A DNA stretch of 64,000 bases from Ktedonospora formicarum (GTDB lineage Bacteria > Chloroflexota > Ktedonobacteria > Ktedonobacterales > Ktedonobacteraceae). The notes beneath the pieces were generated by a model, which saw only the letters and a program-made list of their open reading frames with translations, was not told the origin of the DNA and ran no database searches. Below are positions 55,206 to 63,962 of this stretch, piece by piece. A program made the position numbers and the translations under genes. The stretch's first letter is position 1. Each line of letters begins with the position of its first letter. The stretch covers positions 62,001 to 126,000 of the forward strand of contig NZ_BNJF01000010.1 in assembly GCF_016587355.1 (NCBI RefSeq), given 5' to 3'.

Positions 55206-57173
55206 ATGAACGAGTTACACTCTACGCTCTCTCAACAAACACCGACTTCCAGTTTTACGACGCATCCACATGGGCCCGTAACCCTGGATACCCTCTTTCA
55301 AGTTCGTAATGTCACGAGCGCGGTTATTTCCCCCGATGGGCAACGTGCTGCCTTCGTGGTGGGCGAATGGGTGCCAGACCAGCCCAGGCAGCGAGGACGC
55401 ATCTGGTGCGTGGATACGACGGGAGGAACTCCCTATCCTCTAAGCACTGGCGCGATCAATGATTCGTCGCCTTCCTGGTCGCCTGATAGCCAGCAGCTAG
55501 CCTTTATTTCCAAAAGTGGACATGAGGATGAGTCTCTGCTCTGTGTGGTTCCTGGGCAAGGAGGAGAATGCCGGACCATTTGCGCGATGCCGAATGGCAT
55601 TACTGAGGTTGGCTGGTCACCCGATGGGAGTCGCATTGCCTTTCTCTCGCACGATGGTCCCAAGCCTGACGCAGATCCCATCATTATGCGCCCTGGCGAA
55701 GAGCGCTATCGCCGCCTCTGGACGGTGAGACCCGAGTATGGCACGCCAGAAGCGGTCACTCCCAATGGCATCTCTATCTGGCAATACGCCTGGTCTCCTG
55801 ATAGTAGCCAGTTCGCAGTCTACTTCGCCACCGGCCCTGAATACTCCGATTGGTACTGGGGGCAGGTTGGTATTGTCGCATCCACGGGGGGAGCGGTTCG
55901 TCAGCTCAGCCAGTTAAAGCGCCAGGCATGCTCTCTCGCCTGGTCACTTGATGGCAAGACTATCGTCTATGTATCGGGGAACTGGAGTGATCCGGACCGC
56001 AATGGAGGCGATATCTATGCCATCTCGCTCGCGAATGGGCAGACCCGTAATCTTACACCGGAGCTTGACTGGAGTCCAACCTGGTGTAGTTGGCTCCCTG
56101 ATGGGAGACATTTGATCTGTGCGGGCTTCGCGGATCTCACTTGCCGGGTTGCCCTGCTTGATAGCACGACTGGTACAATGACCTCCCTGAGTGATGATTT
56201 TATCCTGGGTGACCGCCATTGGCCCCACCTATCAATCACGCCTGACCGGCGCTATGTCGTTGCTACGCATTGTGAGAAGCATCCTCATGATATCTGGTTT
56301 GGTGAATTGCACTATAGTAACGAAACTGAGCCTTCTCTCACCTGGAAGCGTCTCACGCAGATGAACCCACAATTGGAGGAGACCCTGACCCTGGCGAGGA
56401 CCGAGCGTATCCGCTATGAGAGCGTTGATGGCTGGCTCATTGACGCGCTTGTGACGTGGCCGCTTCACCATGAAGGGAACACGCCACCTCCTTTGATTCT
56501 CCATGTTCACGGTGGTCCCTCTGGAGCGTGGCTGGATGATTACGCCTACCAGACGCACTACCTGGCTGCGGCTGGCTTTGCCATCCTGCGTCCGAATGTG
56601 CGCGGCAGTATGGGGCATGGGGTCGCGTTCGCAGATGCTGTGCTGGGTGATATGGGAGGCAAGGATTTTCAGGATGCTCTACGTGGCGTCGAGTATCTGG
56701 TTGAGCGTCAGTTGGTCGATGGTGAGCGTGTAGGGATTATGGGGTGGAGCTATGGTGGCTTCCTCGCCGCCTGGGCTGTCACTCAGACGGATCGCTTCAA
56801 AGCCACGATCATGGGGGCTGGCATCAGCGACTTCCATAGCTATCACGCTCAGTCGAATGAGCAGGGCTGGGATATGCGCTTCCTTGGACAGAATAATCAC
56901 CCCATTGACCCCCTCAACCATCCCGAAGCCTATCGCGAACGCTCGCCAATCACGTATGCACGCCGCGTTACCACGCCAACAATGGTTGTTCATGGCGAGA
57001 AGGATCTTTGTGTTCCCGTCAGTCAGGCGTATGGCTTCTATCGCGCGCTGCAAGAGAACCGTGTTGACGCTGTGCTGGCGGTCTATCCACGAGAAGGGCA
57101 TGGCTTTGGCGAATTGAAACACCAGCGTGATTATCAGCAACGTGTGCTGGCCTGGTTTAAGCAACACGTGTGA
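55206..57173 (+). CDS. S9-family prolyl oligopeptidase-type peptidase
   Basis: 655 aa. N-terminal beta-propeller-like region with several WSPD/SPDG repeats (about 25-390), C-terminal alpha/beta hydrolase with Ser515 (MGWSYGGF), Asp600 (GEKDLCVP) and His632 (EGHGFGE). No signal peptide. It cleaves short peptides, usually of acylaminoacyl or dipeptidyl type. Follows pepP by 11 bases with AAAGG as ribosome site. Confidence 0.95.
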   Translation: MNELHSTLSQQTPTSSFTTHPHGPVTLDTLFQVRNVTSAVISPDGQRAAFVVGEWVPDQPRQRGRIWCVDTTGGTPYPLSTGAINDSSPSWSPDSQQLAFISKSGHEDESLLCVVPGQGGECRTICAMPNGITEVGWSPDGSRIAFLSHDGPKPDADPIIMRPGEERYRRLWTVRPEYGTPEAVTPNGISIWQYAWSPDSSQFAVYFATGPEYSDWYWGQVGIVASTGGAVRQLSQLKRQACSLAWSLDGKTIVYVSGNWSDPDRNGGDIYAISLANGQTRNLTPELDWSPTWCSWLPDGRHLICAGFADLTCRVALLDSTTGTMTSLSDDFILGDRHWPHLSITPDRRYVVATHCEKHPHDIWFGELHYSNETEPSLTWKRLTQMNPQLEETLTLARTERIRYESVDGWLIDALVTWPLHHEGNTPPPLILHVHGGPSGAWLDDYAYQTHYLAAAGFAILRPNVRGSMGHGVAFADAVLGDMGGKDFQDALRGVEYLVERQLVDGERVGIMGWSYGGFLAAWAVTQTDRFKATIMGAGISDFHSYHAQSNEQGWDMRFLGQNNHPIDPLNHPEAYRERSPITYARRVTTPTMVVHGEKDLCVPVSQAYGFYRALQENRVDAVLAVYPREGHGFGELKHQRDYQQRVLAWFKQHV

Positions 57174-57185
57174 CTATGACATCAC

Positions 57186-57224
57186 GGCAGCGCATCACTT
57201 CTGATGTGCTGCCTTTCTTTCTCT
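57186..57224 (+). terminator. Intrinsic terminator after the peptidase genes
   Basis: GGCAGCGCATCA and TGATGTGCTGCC pair with one G-T, loop CTTC, then tttctttctct. One of the few with a clear T-run; convergent with the AraC gene. Confidence 0.8.
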
Positions 57225-57254
57225 GGATGATTTTTGCTTTCCAGTATGCCTCTC

Positions 57255-58202
57255 TCAATATCCAGAGAAAGCACGCGTTTCATCGCGCAGTCGTTGGATG
57301 TCGCGCATAGGGGGAACTCCAAAGAGATTTTTGTAGTCTCGATTGAAGTGGGACGCGTCTTGATATCCAACTTGATAGGCTGCGCTTGTTGCATCCAGGC
57401 CTTCTGAGAGCATCAGGTGGCGGGCTTGCTGAAGTCGCAATTGCTTCTGGAATTGCATGGGGCTCATCGCGGTGACGGTCTTGAAATGATGGTGGAATCC
57501 CGAAACGCTCATGCCTAGCTCGCGCGCGAGGTCCTCTATGTGCAATGGCTGGTCGAAATCCTGGCGTAATCGGGTAACGGCTCTGGCGATCTCGGAGGTG
57601 TACCCTCCCAGGACCGCCAGATGAAGGAGGCGGCCCGCATGTTCTCCTTGTAGGAGACGATAGATGATTTCCCGCGTAATCAGGGGCAGCAGGATTGGCA
57701 CTTCAGCGGGAGCATCCAGGAGCCTGATAAGACGCACGGCTGCATCGAGCAGATTTCCACCCAGTAGACTGACTTCAAGAGCTCTTGCATCCGTCAGCTT
57801 CCGAGGCGGCGTATATCCTGCTTCCAGGAGAACCGAACTTACGAGAGGGGGTGGGAGTTCCAGGCGGAGGCTGAGGTAGGGGTGCTCTTTTGAGGCCTCT
57901 ACCACCCGGCTTACGCTGGGGAGCTCAATTGTGGTCAGCAGGTAATGCAAAGGATCATACCGATAGCGACTCTCATTGAGCAGAACCTCTTTAGCTCCCT
58001 GAGCAATCATGCACACCGATGGAATGGTTATCCCATGAAGTGGGTCTGTTAGTGAGGATGAACGAGCCAGATGTAGCCCCGGCAATGGCATAATTGTTCC
58101 ATCTTCACGAAGAGCCCGCAAGATTCTCTCAATCAATTCCTCACGATTGGCCTGGAATCGTTGTATCTCGCGTTCTGTTTCCCCTTTTTGCATCGTAGAC
58201 AT
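57255..58202 (-). CDS. AraC-family transcriptional regulator
   Basis: 315 aa. N-terminal cupin-like domain of the AraC_N type (PGLHLARSSSLTDPLHGITIPSVCMIAQGAKEVLL, RYDPLHYLLTTIELPSVSRV) and the C-terminal double helix-turn-helix (IEDLARELGMSVSGFHHHFKTV and ATSAAYQVGYQDASHFNRDYKNLFG). Divergent from an SDR gene, its likely target. It is a relative of the AraC protein at 62.9-63.9 kb (shared QGAKEV, MSVSGxHHxFK, PLQYQKRLRLQ-like stretch). RBS AAGGGA. Confidence 0.9.
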   Translation of the reverse strand: MSTMQKGETEREIQRFQANREELIERILRALREDGTIMPLPGLHLARSSSLTDPLHGITIPSVCMIAQGAKEVLLNESRYRYDPLHYLLTTIELPSVSRVVEASKEHPYLSLRLELPPPLVSSVLLEAGYTPPRKLTDARALEVSLLGGNLLDAAVRLIRLLDAPAEVPILLPLITREIIYRLLQGEHAGRLLHLAVLGGYTSEIARAVTRLRQDFDQPLHIEDLARELGMSVSGFHHHFKTVTAMSPMQFQKQLRLQQARHLMLSEGLDATSAAYQVGYQDASHFNRDYKNLFGVPPMRDIQRLRDETRAFSGY

Positions 58203-58410
58203 CGAACCGGGTCCCTTCTCTTCTTCCTCTTATGTTCATCTTCAGGATTTGCAGAATCAGACAATTATTTTCGACCAGCATTCTATCACTCCGCGTTCTG
58301 AAGCGTCTATACTGCCTTTGGATCAAGAATACACCTCTCTTCTGGGGAAGAGAAGAAGGCTGAAATGCGCTGATTGTTTGTATTGGAGCGGCAAAAAAGG
58401 AGCAATCGAA

Positions 58411-59199
58411 ATGAGAAAGCTTGATGGAAAGATCGCGATTGTGACTGGAGCGGGACGAGGGATAGGGCGCGCGATTGCGGAGGCATACTTACAAGAGGGA
58501 GCATCCGTGACCGTAACGGCTGCGCGCGAGCAGGCCGAACTCGATCAACTGGTGATGCAATATGGATCTGAGCGTGTATTGGCGCTGTTGGCCGATGTGA
58601 CGAATCCAGAGGCATGTGAACAGGTGGTAGACCAGACCATCCAACGGTTTGGGTGTGTTGATATTCTAGTCAATAATGCAGGTCGCGGTATGAAGTATGT
58701 AAATGCATCTTTTCTGACGGAGCCAACGCGCTTTTGGGAAGCAGAGCCTTCGGTCTGGCGGATGATTATAGATACGAATGTTAATGGGCCTTTCTATATG
58801 GCTCGCGCAGTTGTTTCACGTCTGCTGGAGCAACAGCGTGAAGGGAGCATCATAAATATTAGTATGAACTATGAAGGAATGAAGCGGCGTGGGTTCTCTC
58901 CCTATGGGCCGTCGAAAGCAGCGCTTGAGTCTGCCTCTGCCATCTGGGCACAGGAGTTGAGCGAGGCACGTATTCGTGTCAATGTTCTGCTACCAGGGGG
59001 GATCACTAAAACTGGTATGGTTCCAGCTTCTATGACAGCGAATCTCCAAGCGATTATGCTACCGGCGGAGATCATACAGGCACCTGCGGTATTTCTCGCC
59101 TCAGACGAATCGCAAGCGCTCACTGGTCGTCGCTTGATCGCGAAGGAATGGAGTGAGGCAAATTCACAAGTCTGGTCTATAGCAGAGGGGATCGGATAG
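58411..59199 (+). CDS. SDR-family oxidoreductase
   Basis: 262 aa. Nucleotide site VTGAGRGIGRAI, NNAG, catalytic YGPSK in place. Reduces or oxidises an unknown carbonyl/alcohol with NAD(P). ATG 58411 with AAAGGAG. Divergent from the AraC gene with a 208-base control region between. Ends 93 bases before the promoter of the glycosidase-like gene. The C-terminal segment lacks the usual DGG motif and ends with EWSEANSQVWS. Confidence 0.9.
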   Translation: MRKLDGKIAIVTGAGRGIGRAIAEAYLQEGASVTVTAAREQAELDQLVMQYGSERVLALLADVTNPEACEQVVDQTIQRFGCVDILVNNAGRGMKYVNASFLTEPTRFWEAEPSVWRMIIDTNVNGPFYMARAVVSRLLEQQREGSIINISMNYEGMKRRGFSPYGPSKAALESASAIWAQELSEARIRVNVLLPGGITKTGMVPASMTANLQAIMLPAEIIQAPAVFLASDESQALTGRRLIAKEWSEANSQVWSIAEGIG

Positions 59200-59291
59200 T
59201 TCTTTCGTAGAAGCGATGAGACACTTACACGAAGATGTTTCTTCTTTTGTGTGTGCGCACATCGGATTTCTAACAAATGGGACTCCTGATC

Positions 59292-59320
59292 TTGACAATA
59301 ATTATTTAAATAATTATTAT
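59292..59320 (+). promoter_or_regulatory. Consensus promoter with a 22-bp palindrome in its spacer
   Basis: TTGACA (59292-59297), exactly 17 bases, TATTAT (59315-59320). From 59297 to 59318 runs a perfect palindrome with arms AATAATTATTT. A repressor on it would cover both boxes. It serves the glycosidase-like gene at 59397. Confidence 0.8.
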
Positions 59321-59396
59321 TGATTATGTGAGAAGTATGTTTGAGGTCATGTTCCTCGCCTTCTCGCATATGAGAAAAACGGAAAGGAGTCCCTCT

Positions 59397-60401
59397 ATGC
59401 AACGGAAAGGTGTGTGTTACGATGTTGGGCGCGTAATGATGGGAGAGCAGTGGCGTCCGACCTTTGATCTATCTACCGTGCATCGCGAACTTGAGATTAT
59501 CCGACAGGATTTGCACTGCACTGCGGTTCGGATCTGTGGTCTGGATATCGAACGGCTGATGATAGCGGCGGAGGATGCACTCAAGCAAGGATTGGACGTC
59601 TGGTTTTCGCCGGAGATGTGGGACAGGAGTCAGGAAGAGACACTAGACTATCTGGTGAAAGCTGCAACAGTCGTTGAGCAGTTACGTAGCGCCTTCCCAC
59701 AACGCCTGGTATTGAGCATTGGCTCAGAACTGACGCTCTTTATGCAAGGGATCATCGAGGGGAACAATGTCCTGGAGCGAATAGGGCACCCTGCTTTTTT
59801 GCAGCAGGTAAAGGCTGGCACCCATAATAAGGTCCTCAATGCTTTCTTAGCCAGGGCGAATGAGGCTGTCCGGAAGGTCTTTCATGGCAATGTGACATAT
59901 TTCTCTGTTCCACTTGAGATGGTTGATTGGAGCCTGTTCGACTTCGTAGGTGTGGATATGTATCGAGAAGCGCGTATCAAAGACTCCTATGGCGAAATGG
60001 TCAGGCGCTATCTTGGCTATCATAAGCCGGTGGTTATCGGCGAGTTTGGCTGTTGTACCTATCAAGGCGCTGAGAATGTCGGTGGGAGGGGATGGGCTAT
60101 TGTTGACCCCCAGAATCCTCTGCAACTCAATGGTGATTATGTGCGCGACGAAGGTGTGCAGGCACGGGAACTCAACGATGTACTGCGTATTCTTGATGAC
60201 GTCGGTGTCGATGGCGCTTTCGTGTTCACTTTTGTTGCACCTATCTTGGCGTACCACGAAGATCCCAAATATGATCTAGATATGGCTAGCTATGGTCTGG
60301 TAAAAAGTTATGCCGACAGGCATGGTACGACCTATCCAGATATGTCCTGGGAGCCAAAGGAATCGTTCGCGGCAGTGGCTGAATATTACGCGAATCATTA
60401 G
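59397..60401 (+). CDS. Glycosidase-like TIM-barrel protein, paralogue of the one at 7.9 kb
   Basis: 334 aa from ATG 59397 (RBS GGAAAGGAG). Same family as the protein at 7.9-9.0 kb: QDLHCTAVR, GLDVWFSPE, Glu pair E111 (SIGSELTLF) and E216 (VIGEFGCC), YDLDMASYGLV and YPDMSWEPK. Both Glu sit where clan GH-A barrels keep acid/base and nucleophile, but I cannot name a substrate. Cytosolic. The tight promoter/operator suggests strong induction by a specific signal. Confidence 0.7.
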   Translation: MQRKGVCYDVGRVMMGEQWRPTFDLSTVHRELEIIRQDLHCTAVRICGLDIERLMIAAEDALKQGLDVWFSPEMWDRSQEETLDYLVKAATVVEQLRSAFPQRLVLSIGSELTLFMQGIIEGNNVLERIGHPAFLQQVKAGTHNKVLNAFLARANEAVRKVFHGNVTYFSVPLEMVDWSLFDFVGVDMYREARIKDSYGEMVRRYLGYHKPVVIGEFGCCTYQGAENVGGRGWAIVDPQNPLQLNGDYVRDEGVQARELNDVLRILDDVGVDGAFVFTFVAPILAYHEDPKYDLDMASYGLVKSYADRHGTTYPDMSWEPKESFAAVAEYYANH

Positions 60402-60515
60402 GCTTGAAGGGGGCGCGCATGCCACATTCAGGAGGTCATCAATGAAGTCGTCCACGTCTAGCTGCTGAACAGAAAAAAGTACGTTTCTCGCTCACCTTTT
60501 CGCCTAATTAAGTGG

Positions 60516-61493
60516 TTAGTTCTCTTTAAGCCAGTTGAGGGTTGTCGCTATCAACTGCTTTGATAGGTTGCTGGCATCGTCAGAATCATATTCTCGATAA
60601 TAGCATTCGATATTCATCACCAGGGCAAGATACAGGGTGTACAAGTGGCATCGCTCAAGCTCTTCGTGTGTGAAAGTGGTTTTGCCATATCCCCGCATCA
60701 TGTCAGAAATCCCTCCAAAGGCTAAGGCTCGGAATATGGATTCCATTAAGGGGTCAGCCCAGAGCGCCCTCTCAAAATCGATGATGCCAGTGACCTTGCC
60801 TTTCTTGACAAAGAAGTTCCGGTCCCAGGCATCCCAGTGGATCAACTGTGGTGTCGTGACAGCTTCCAGGGAAGAGGCATGTTTTAAGACAGCATCATGG
60901 ACCTCACCACTGGTATAGCCATAATTCGCCTGCTTCCTGTAGCCATCTTCCAACACCGCATCAACGATCTTGATAAATGTCTCTTTCCAGGCATCACCAC
61001 ACAGGTCGCTATTGCCAGCATAGCCAAAATGTGGGCCTGTAAAGCTATTGATCTCTCGGCAAATGGTGCCGATCTGCCGATCAATTGCTTCCTGCATCGC
61101 TGGGGATAGGGAGGCCTTCACGGGACCGTAGTTGTCTCCAGTCAGTTTCTCCATAAAGCAATAATCTGAGTCACATATATCCCGAGCCGTGTCAACGTAA
61201 TAAATCTCCGGCACGGGAATAGCCGGGTTCTCGCGTACCAGGCGCATAGTGGCGACCTCGGTTGTCATGATATCCTTCTCATATGCCAGAACTTCAGCAT
61301 CCTTGAGTGGAGCGATTTTTAAGATAACTTCTCTTCCGTCCGCCAGCCGTAGATCATATGCTGCATTAAACCAACCCTCGTCTAATGTCCTTATTGCGTC
61401 ATCACTGTTTGCAAGTGTGATCCCACTAAAGGCCCTCTCGACCATCTGAGTAATCTGTTCTCGCGTTTTTCTGTTTTTTGTTTTGCTTTCCAT
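60516..61493 (-). CDS. Aminoglycoside-phosphotransferase-family kinase
   Basis: 325 aa, APH fold. ATP-site strands (DGREVILKIAPL, the hinge DYCFMEKLTG), catalytic loop HWDAWDRNFFV and the metal site GIIDFERALWADP. Members phosphorylate small molecules such as aminoglycosides, homoserine or sugars; resistance cannot be claimed from this sequence. GAGG precedes the ATG at 61493. An inverted repeat (ATTGCTTTGC at 61536, GCAAAGCAAT at 61574) lies just upstream. Confidence 0.85.
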   Translation of the reverse strand: MESKTKNRKTREQITQMVERAFSGITLANSDDAIRTLDEGWFNAAYDLRLADGREVILKIAPLKDAEVLAYEKDIMTTEVATMRLVRENPAIPVPEIYYVDTARDICDSDYCFMEKLTGDNYGPVKASLSPAMQEAIDRQIGTICREINSFTGPHFGYAGNSDLCGDAWKETFIKIVDAVLEDGYRKQANYGYTSGEVHDAVLKHASSLEAVTTPQLIHWDAWDRNFFVKKGKVTGIIDFERALWADPLMESIFRALAFGGISDMMRGYGKTTFTHEELERCHLYTLYLALVMNIECYYREYDSDDASNLSKQLIATTLNWLKEN

Positions 61494-61535
61494 GCATAAC
61501 CTCTATTGTTTACAGAATAACTCATCTCCCCTGGT

Positions 61536-61583
61536 ATTGCTTTGCTAGAGTTCGCTCCCAGTATATGACGGAAGCAAAGCAAT
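61536..61583. promoter_or_regulatory. Spaced inverted repeat upstream of the phosphotransferase gene
   Basis: ATTGCTTTGC and GCAAAGCAAT are exact 10-base arms separated by 28 bases, 43 to 90 bases before the ATG. Operator pair or leader hairpin. Confidence 0.4.
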
Positions 61584-61627
61584 CTCAAGGCACCATGGAA
61601 GGCGAAATTGGTTCGCTTCGCTGATCT

Positions 61628-61695
61628 CAAATGAGAGAAAAAGTGTCAAAAAAATGTGGCGCGCCACATTTTTTTGACACTTTTTCTCTCATTTG
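61628..61695 (-). terminator. 68-bp perfect palindrome after the SDR gene
   Basis: Two 34-base arms (61628-61661, 61662-61695) meet without a spacer at TGGCG/CGCCA. Each arm contains a run of seven A or T, so transcripts in either direction would carry an internal U-tract. It lies ten bases past the SDR stop. Confidence 0.7.
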
Positions 61696-61704
61696 CCCTT
61701 ATAT

Positions 61705-62694
61705 TTACTCCTGCCACCCCAGGAGCTGTTCGCTTACCTTCCAGAGTCGGCCTGCTGACTGTTTGTCAATCGCGTGCTGCGCCACGCCTCGCGCGAAGGA
61801 CCCCATCTGATTTGTTTCGACCTCTGCTGGCACGAGTGGAGCAATATCACAGTTCTGGCAATATACGCCACCCATGCCATCAAGCTGGGGACTCGTCGCG
61901 CACCAGACACTGGTTGCAGCGCCTTGCTCAGCTGTCTTCATGTTCCTTGCTGGATCGATAATGGGGGTACCGTTCTCATCAATCAGGCCCAGCGAGCGAA
62001 GGATCTCTGGGCTGAGATGCTTTGAGAGACCCGTGTCGACGATGCTACCGGGATGAAGCGAGAAGGCACGTAACCCATCTGCCATGCCTCGCTCATCCAG
62101 AGCCTTCGCGAAAAGGATATTGGCTGTCTTGGATTGACCATAGGCCAGCCCTGGACGATAGTCGCGATGTTCAAAATGGATATCCTCGAAGACGATGGGC
62201 GAGCGGCTGTGCGCCCAGGCTGAAACTGCCACCACGCGCGCTCCCTTGGCCTGTCGTAGCGCTGGATAGAGGCGCATGGTGAGCTGGAAATGCCCCAGAT
62301 GGTTCGTCGCGAAGCATAATTCATAGCCCCGAGCATCACGTCTCAGAGTCATGGTGTCTCCTATGCCCGCGCTATTCACCAGGATATGGAGTGGCTGCCC
62401 TGTCGCGAGAAACCGCTCGGCAAAGGCATCGATAGAGGTTGGATCGCTCAGGTCCATCTCCTCGATCTCGACACCATCAATCCCTTGAAGAGCGGCGGCA
62501 GCTTTCTCATAATTGCGTGCCGGGACAATGACCCTGGCACCTGCTGAACGTAGTGCTCGTGTCGTAGGGAGGCCAATGCCCGAAGAGCCTCCGGTGACTA
62601 TGGCGACTTTGCCACGTAAGTCGATCCCGTGAATGACCTCATTAGCTGTTGTTGACGCTCCAAAGCCGGAGCCGATAGGTTGTTGTTGTGTCAA
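61705..62694 (-). CDS. SDR-family oxidoreductase, TTG start
   Basis: 329 aa, retinol-dehydrogenase-like SDR: VTGGSSGIGLPTT, VNSAGIG in place of NNAG, and YGQSK catalytic pair; C-terminal QGAATSVWCATSPQLDGMGG. The start is best placed at TTG 62694, with AGGAGG nine bases upstream; the open frame continues further but without family character. Divergent from the AraC gene at 62913, which is the likely regulator. Substrate unknown. Confidence 0.9.
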   Translation of the reverse strand: MTQQQPIGSGFGASTTANEVIHGIDLRGKVAIVTGGSSGIGLPTTRALRSAGARVIVPARNYEKAAAALQGIDGVEIEEMDLSDPTSIDAFAERFLATGQPLHILVNSAGIGDTMTLRRDARGYELCFATNHLGHFQLTMRLYPALRQAKGARVVAVSAWAHSRSPIVFEDIHFEHRDYRPGLAYGQSKTANILFAKALDERGMADGLRAFSLHPGSIVDTGLSKHLSPEILRSLGLIDENGTPIIDPARNMKTAEQGAATSVWCATSPQLDGMGGVYCQNCDIAPLVPAEVETNQMGSFARGVAQHAIDKQSAGRLWKVSEQLLGWQE

Positions 62695-62912
62695 CGGAAG
62701 AAACCTCCTGCAAAAAGTTTGTATGTCTATTCTCTCTTGAAGGAGGGAGATCAGGTAGATCATTTCTGCCAAAAATTTGCCTGAAACTGCAAAGCGCTGG
62801 AACCTTGTCTCGTAAAAAGATACAATTGAATAGATGAAGTTGATGTGTGCATGCAAGCAAACCAGGAACTTGGAAGGTGTGCATCCAATGATAGAAAGAC
62901 CGGGAAAAAGAC

Positions 62913-63926
62913 ATGCTGGAACAATCACTTTCCTCTGTTAGGTCCCCTGGCGGAAGCCATATGTTCCCTCAAGAAGCTCTAGAGCAACTGCTTCAGATGA
63001 CCATGAGGCTTATCACAACTGATGGGGTCAGGCAGACAATAATCCCGTTTCTTTCGCTTGTTCGCCATACTGCTCAAACACCAGCGATTCCCAGTGTCTT
63101 GACTCCTTCTTTTTGCCTGGTTCTGCAAGGCGCAAAGGAAGTGCGTTTGGGCCGGGATGCGCTTCGGTATCGCGCGGGCGATTATCTGGCATCTGTGATT
63201 GATTTGCCCGCATTCGCCCAGGTTGTGGGTGCAAGCAGACAAGCGCCATATTATGGCCTGCGTATTGATTTGACGACAAAAGACATCGCTTCTGTAGTGG
63301 CGGAAGCTCACATCGCTATCGAATCAGGCGAGGAAAAGCCGGGCCTTGGAGCATACGTGGGGAAATCCGATGCCGACTTTGTAGACCTGTTCATCAGGTT
63401 GCTGAAGCTGCTTGAAAGGCCTAAAGAGGCCCCTTTTTTGTCGGCATTGCTCAAGCGCGAAATGATTTTTCGCCTCCTCTCGGGAACTGCTTCCCGCTTC
63501 TTTTTGCAGCAGGTGCTCTTTGAGCAGCAGGCGGAGGGAGTAGGTAAGGCTATTACATGGATTAAAGAACATTATGAGCAATCTTTTACTGTTGAGGAAC
63601 TCGCCATAGCAAACAATATGAGTGTCTCTGGTCTCCACCATAAGTTTAAGGCCATCACCACGATGGGACCCTTACAGTATCAGAAACGCCTGCGCCTTCA
63701 GGAGGCAAGGCGTCTCCTGTTGAGCGGAAGGGTAGACGTAACCGCTGCCGCGCTGGAGGTTGGATATGAAAGCCCCTCGCAATTTAGCCGGGAATATCGG
63801 AGGCTATTTGGTCTTCCGCCTCTGCAAGACATTAAAGCGGTACGTAAGCATGTTTTGGCAGATGCCTTCCTGGCAAGTTTAGGTGTAGGAGTTGATCAGA
63901 GAGCAGAGTCCTCAAATGCTCATTAA
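62913..63926 (+). CDS. AraC-family transcriptional regulator
   Basis: 337 aa. AraC_N cupin-like sensor (PAIPSVLTPSFCLVLQGAKEVRLG, YRAGDYLASVIDLPAFAQVV) and two helix-turn-helix units (VEELAIANNMSVSGLHHKFKAI and VTAAALEVGYESPSQFSREYRRLFG). It is homologous to the AraC protein at 57.3 kb and, like it, faces an SDR gene. Start ATG 62913 with GGGAAAA; ATG 62961 is a possible later start. Confidence 0.9.
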   Translation: MLEQSLSSVRSPGGSHMFPQEALEQLLQMTMRLITTDGVRQTIIPFLSLVRHTAQTPAIPSVLTPSFCLVLQGAKEVRLGRDALRYRAGDYLASVIDLPAFAQVVGASRQAPYYGLRIDLTTKDIASVVAEAHIAIESGEEKPGLGAYVGKSDADFVDLFIRLLKLLERPKEAPFLSALLKREMIFRLLSGTASRFFLQQVLFEQQAEGVGKAITWIKEHYEQSFTVEELAIANNMSVSGLHHKFKAITTMGPLQYQKRLRLQEARRLLLSGRVDVTAAALEVGYESPSQFSREYRRLFGLPPLQDIKAVRKHVLADAFLASLGVGVDQRAESSNAH

Positions 63927-63928
63927 AA

Positions 63929-63962
63929 GGCCGATGGAAACCAGAATTGATCTCCATCGGCC
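63929..63962 (+). terminator. Hairpin after the AraC gene
   Basis: GGCCGATGGA (63929-63938) and TCCATCGGCC (63953-63962) are exact around 14 bases. Confidence 0.6.

Noticed and set aside
60516..61493. Antibiotic-resistance gene (aminoglycoside kinase)
   Set aside because: The fold is right, but the family has many other substrates and nothing in the sequence or context points to aminoglycosides.
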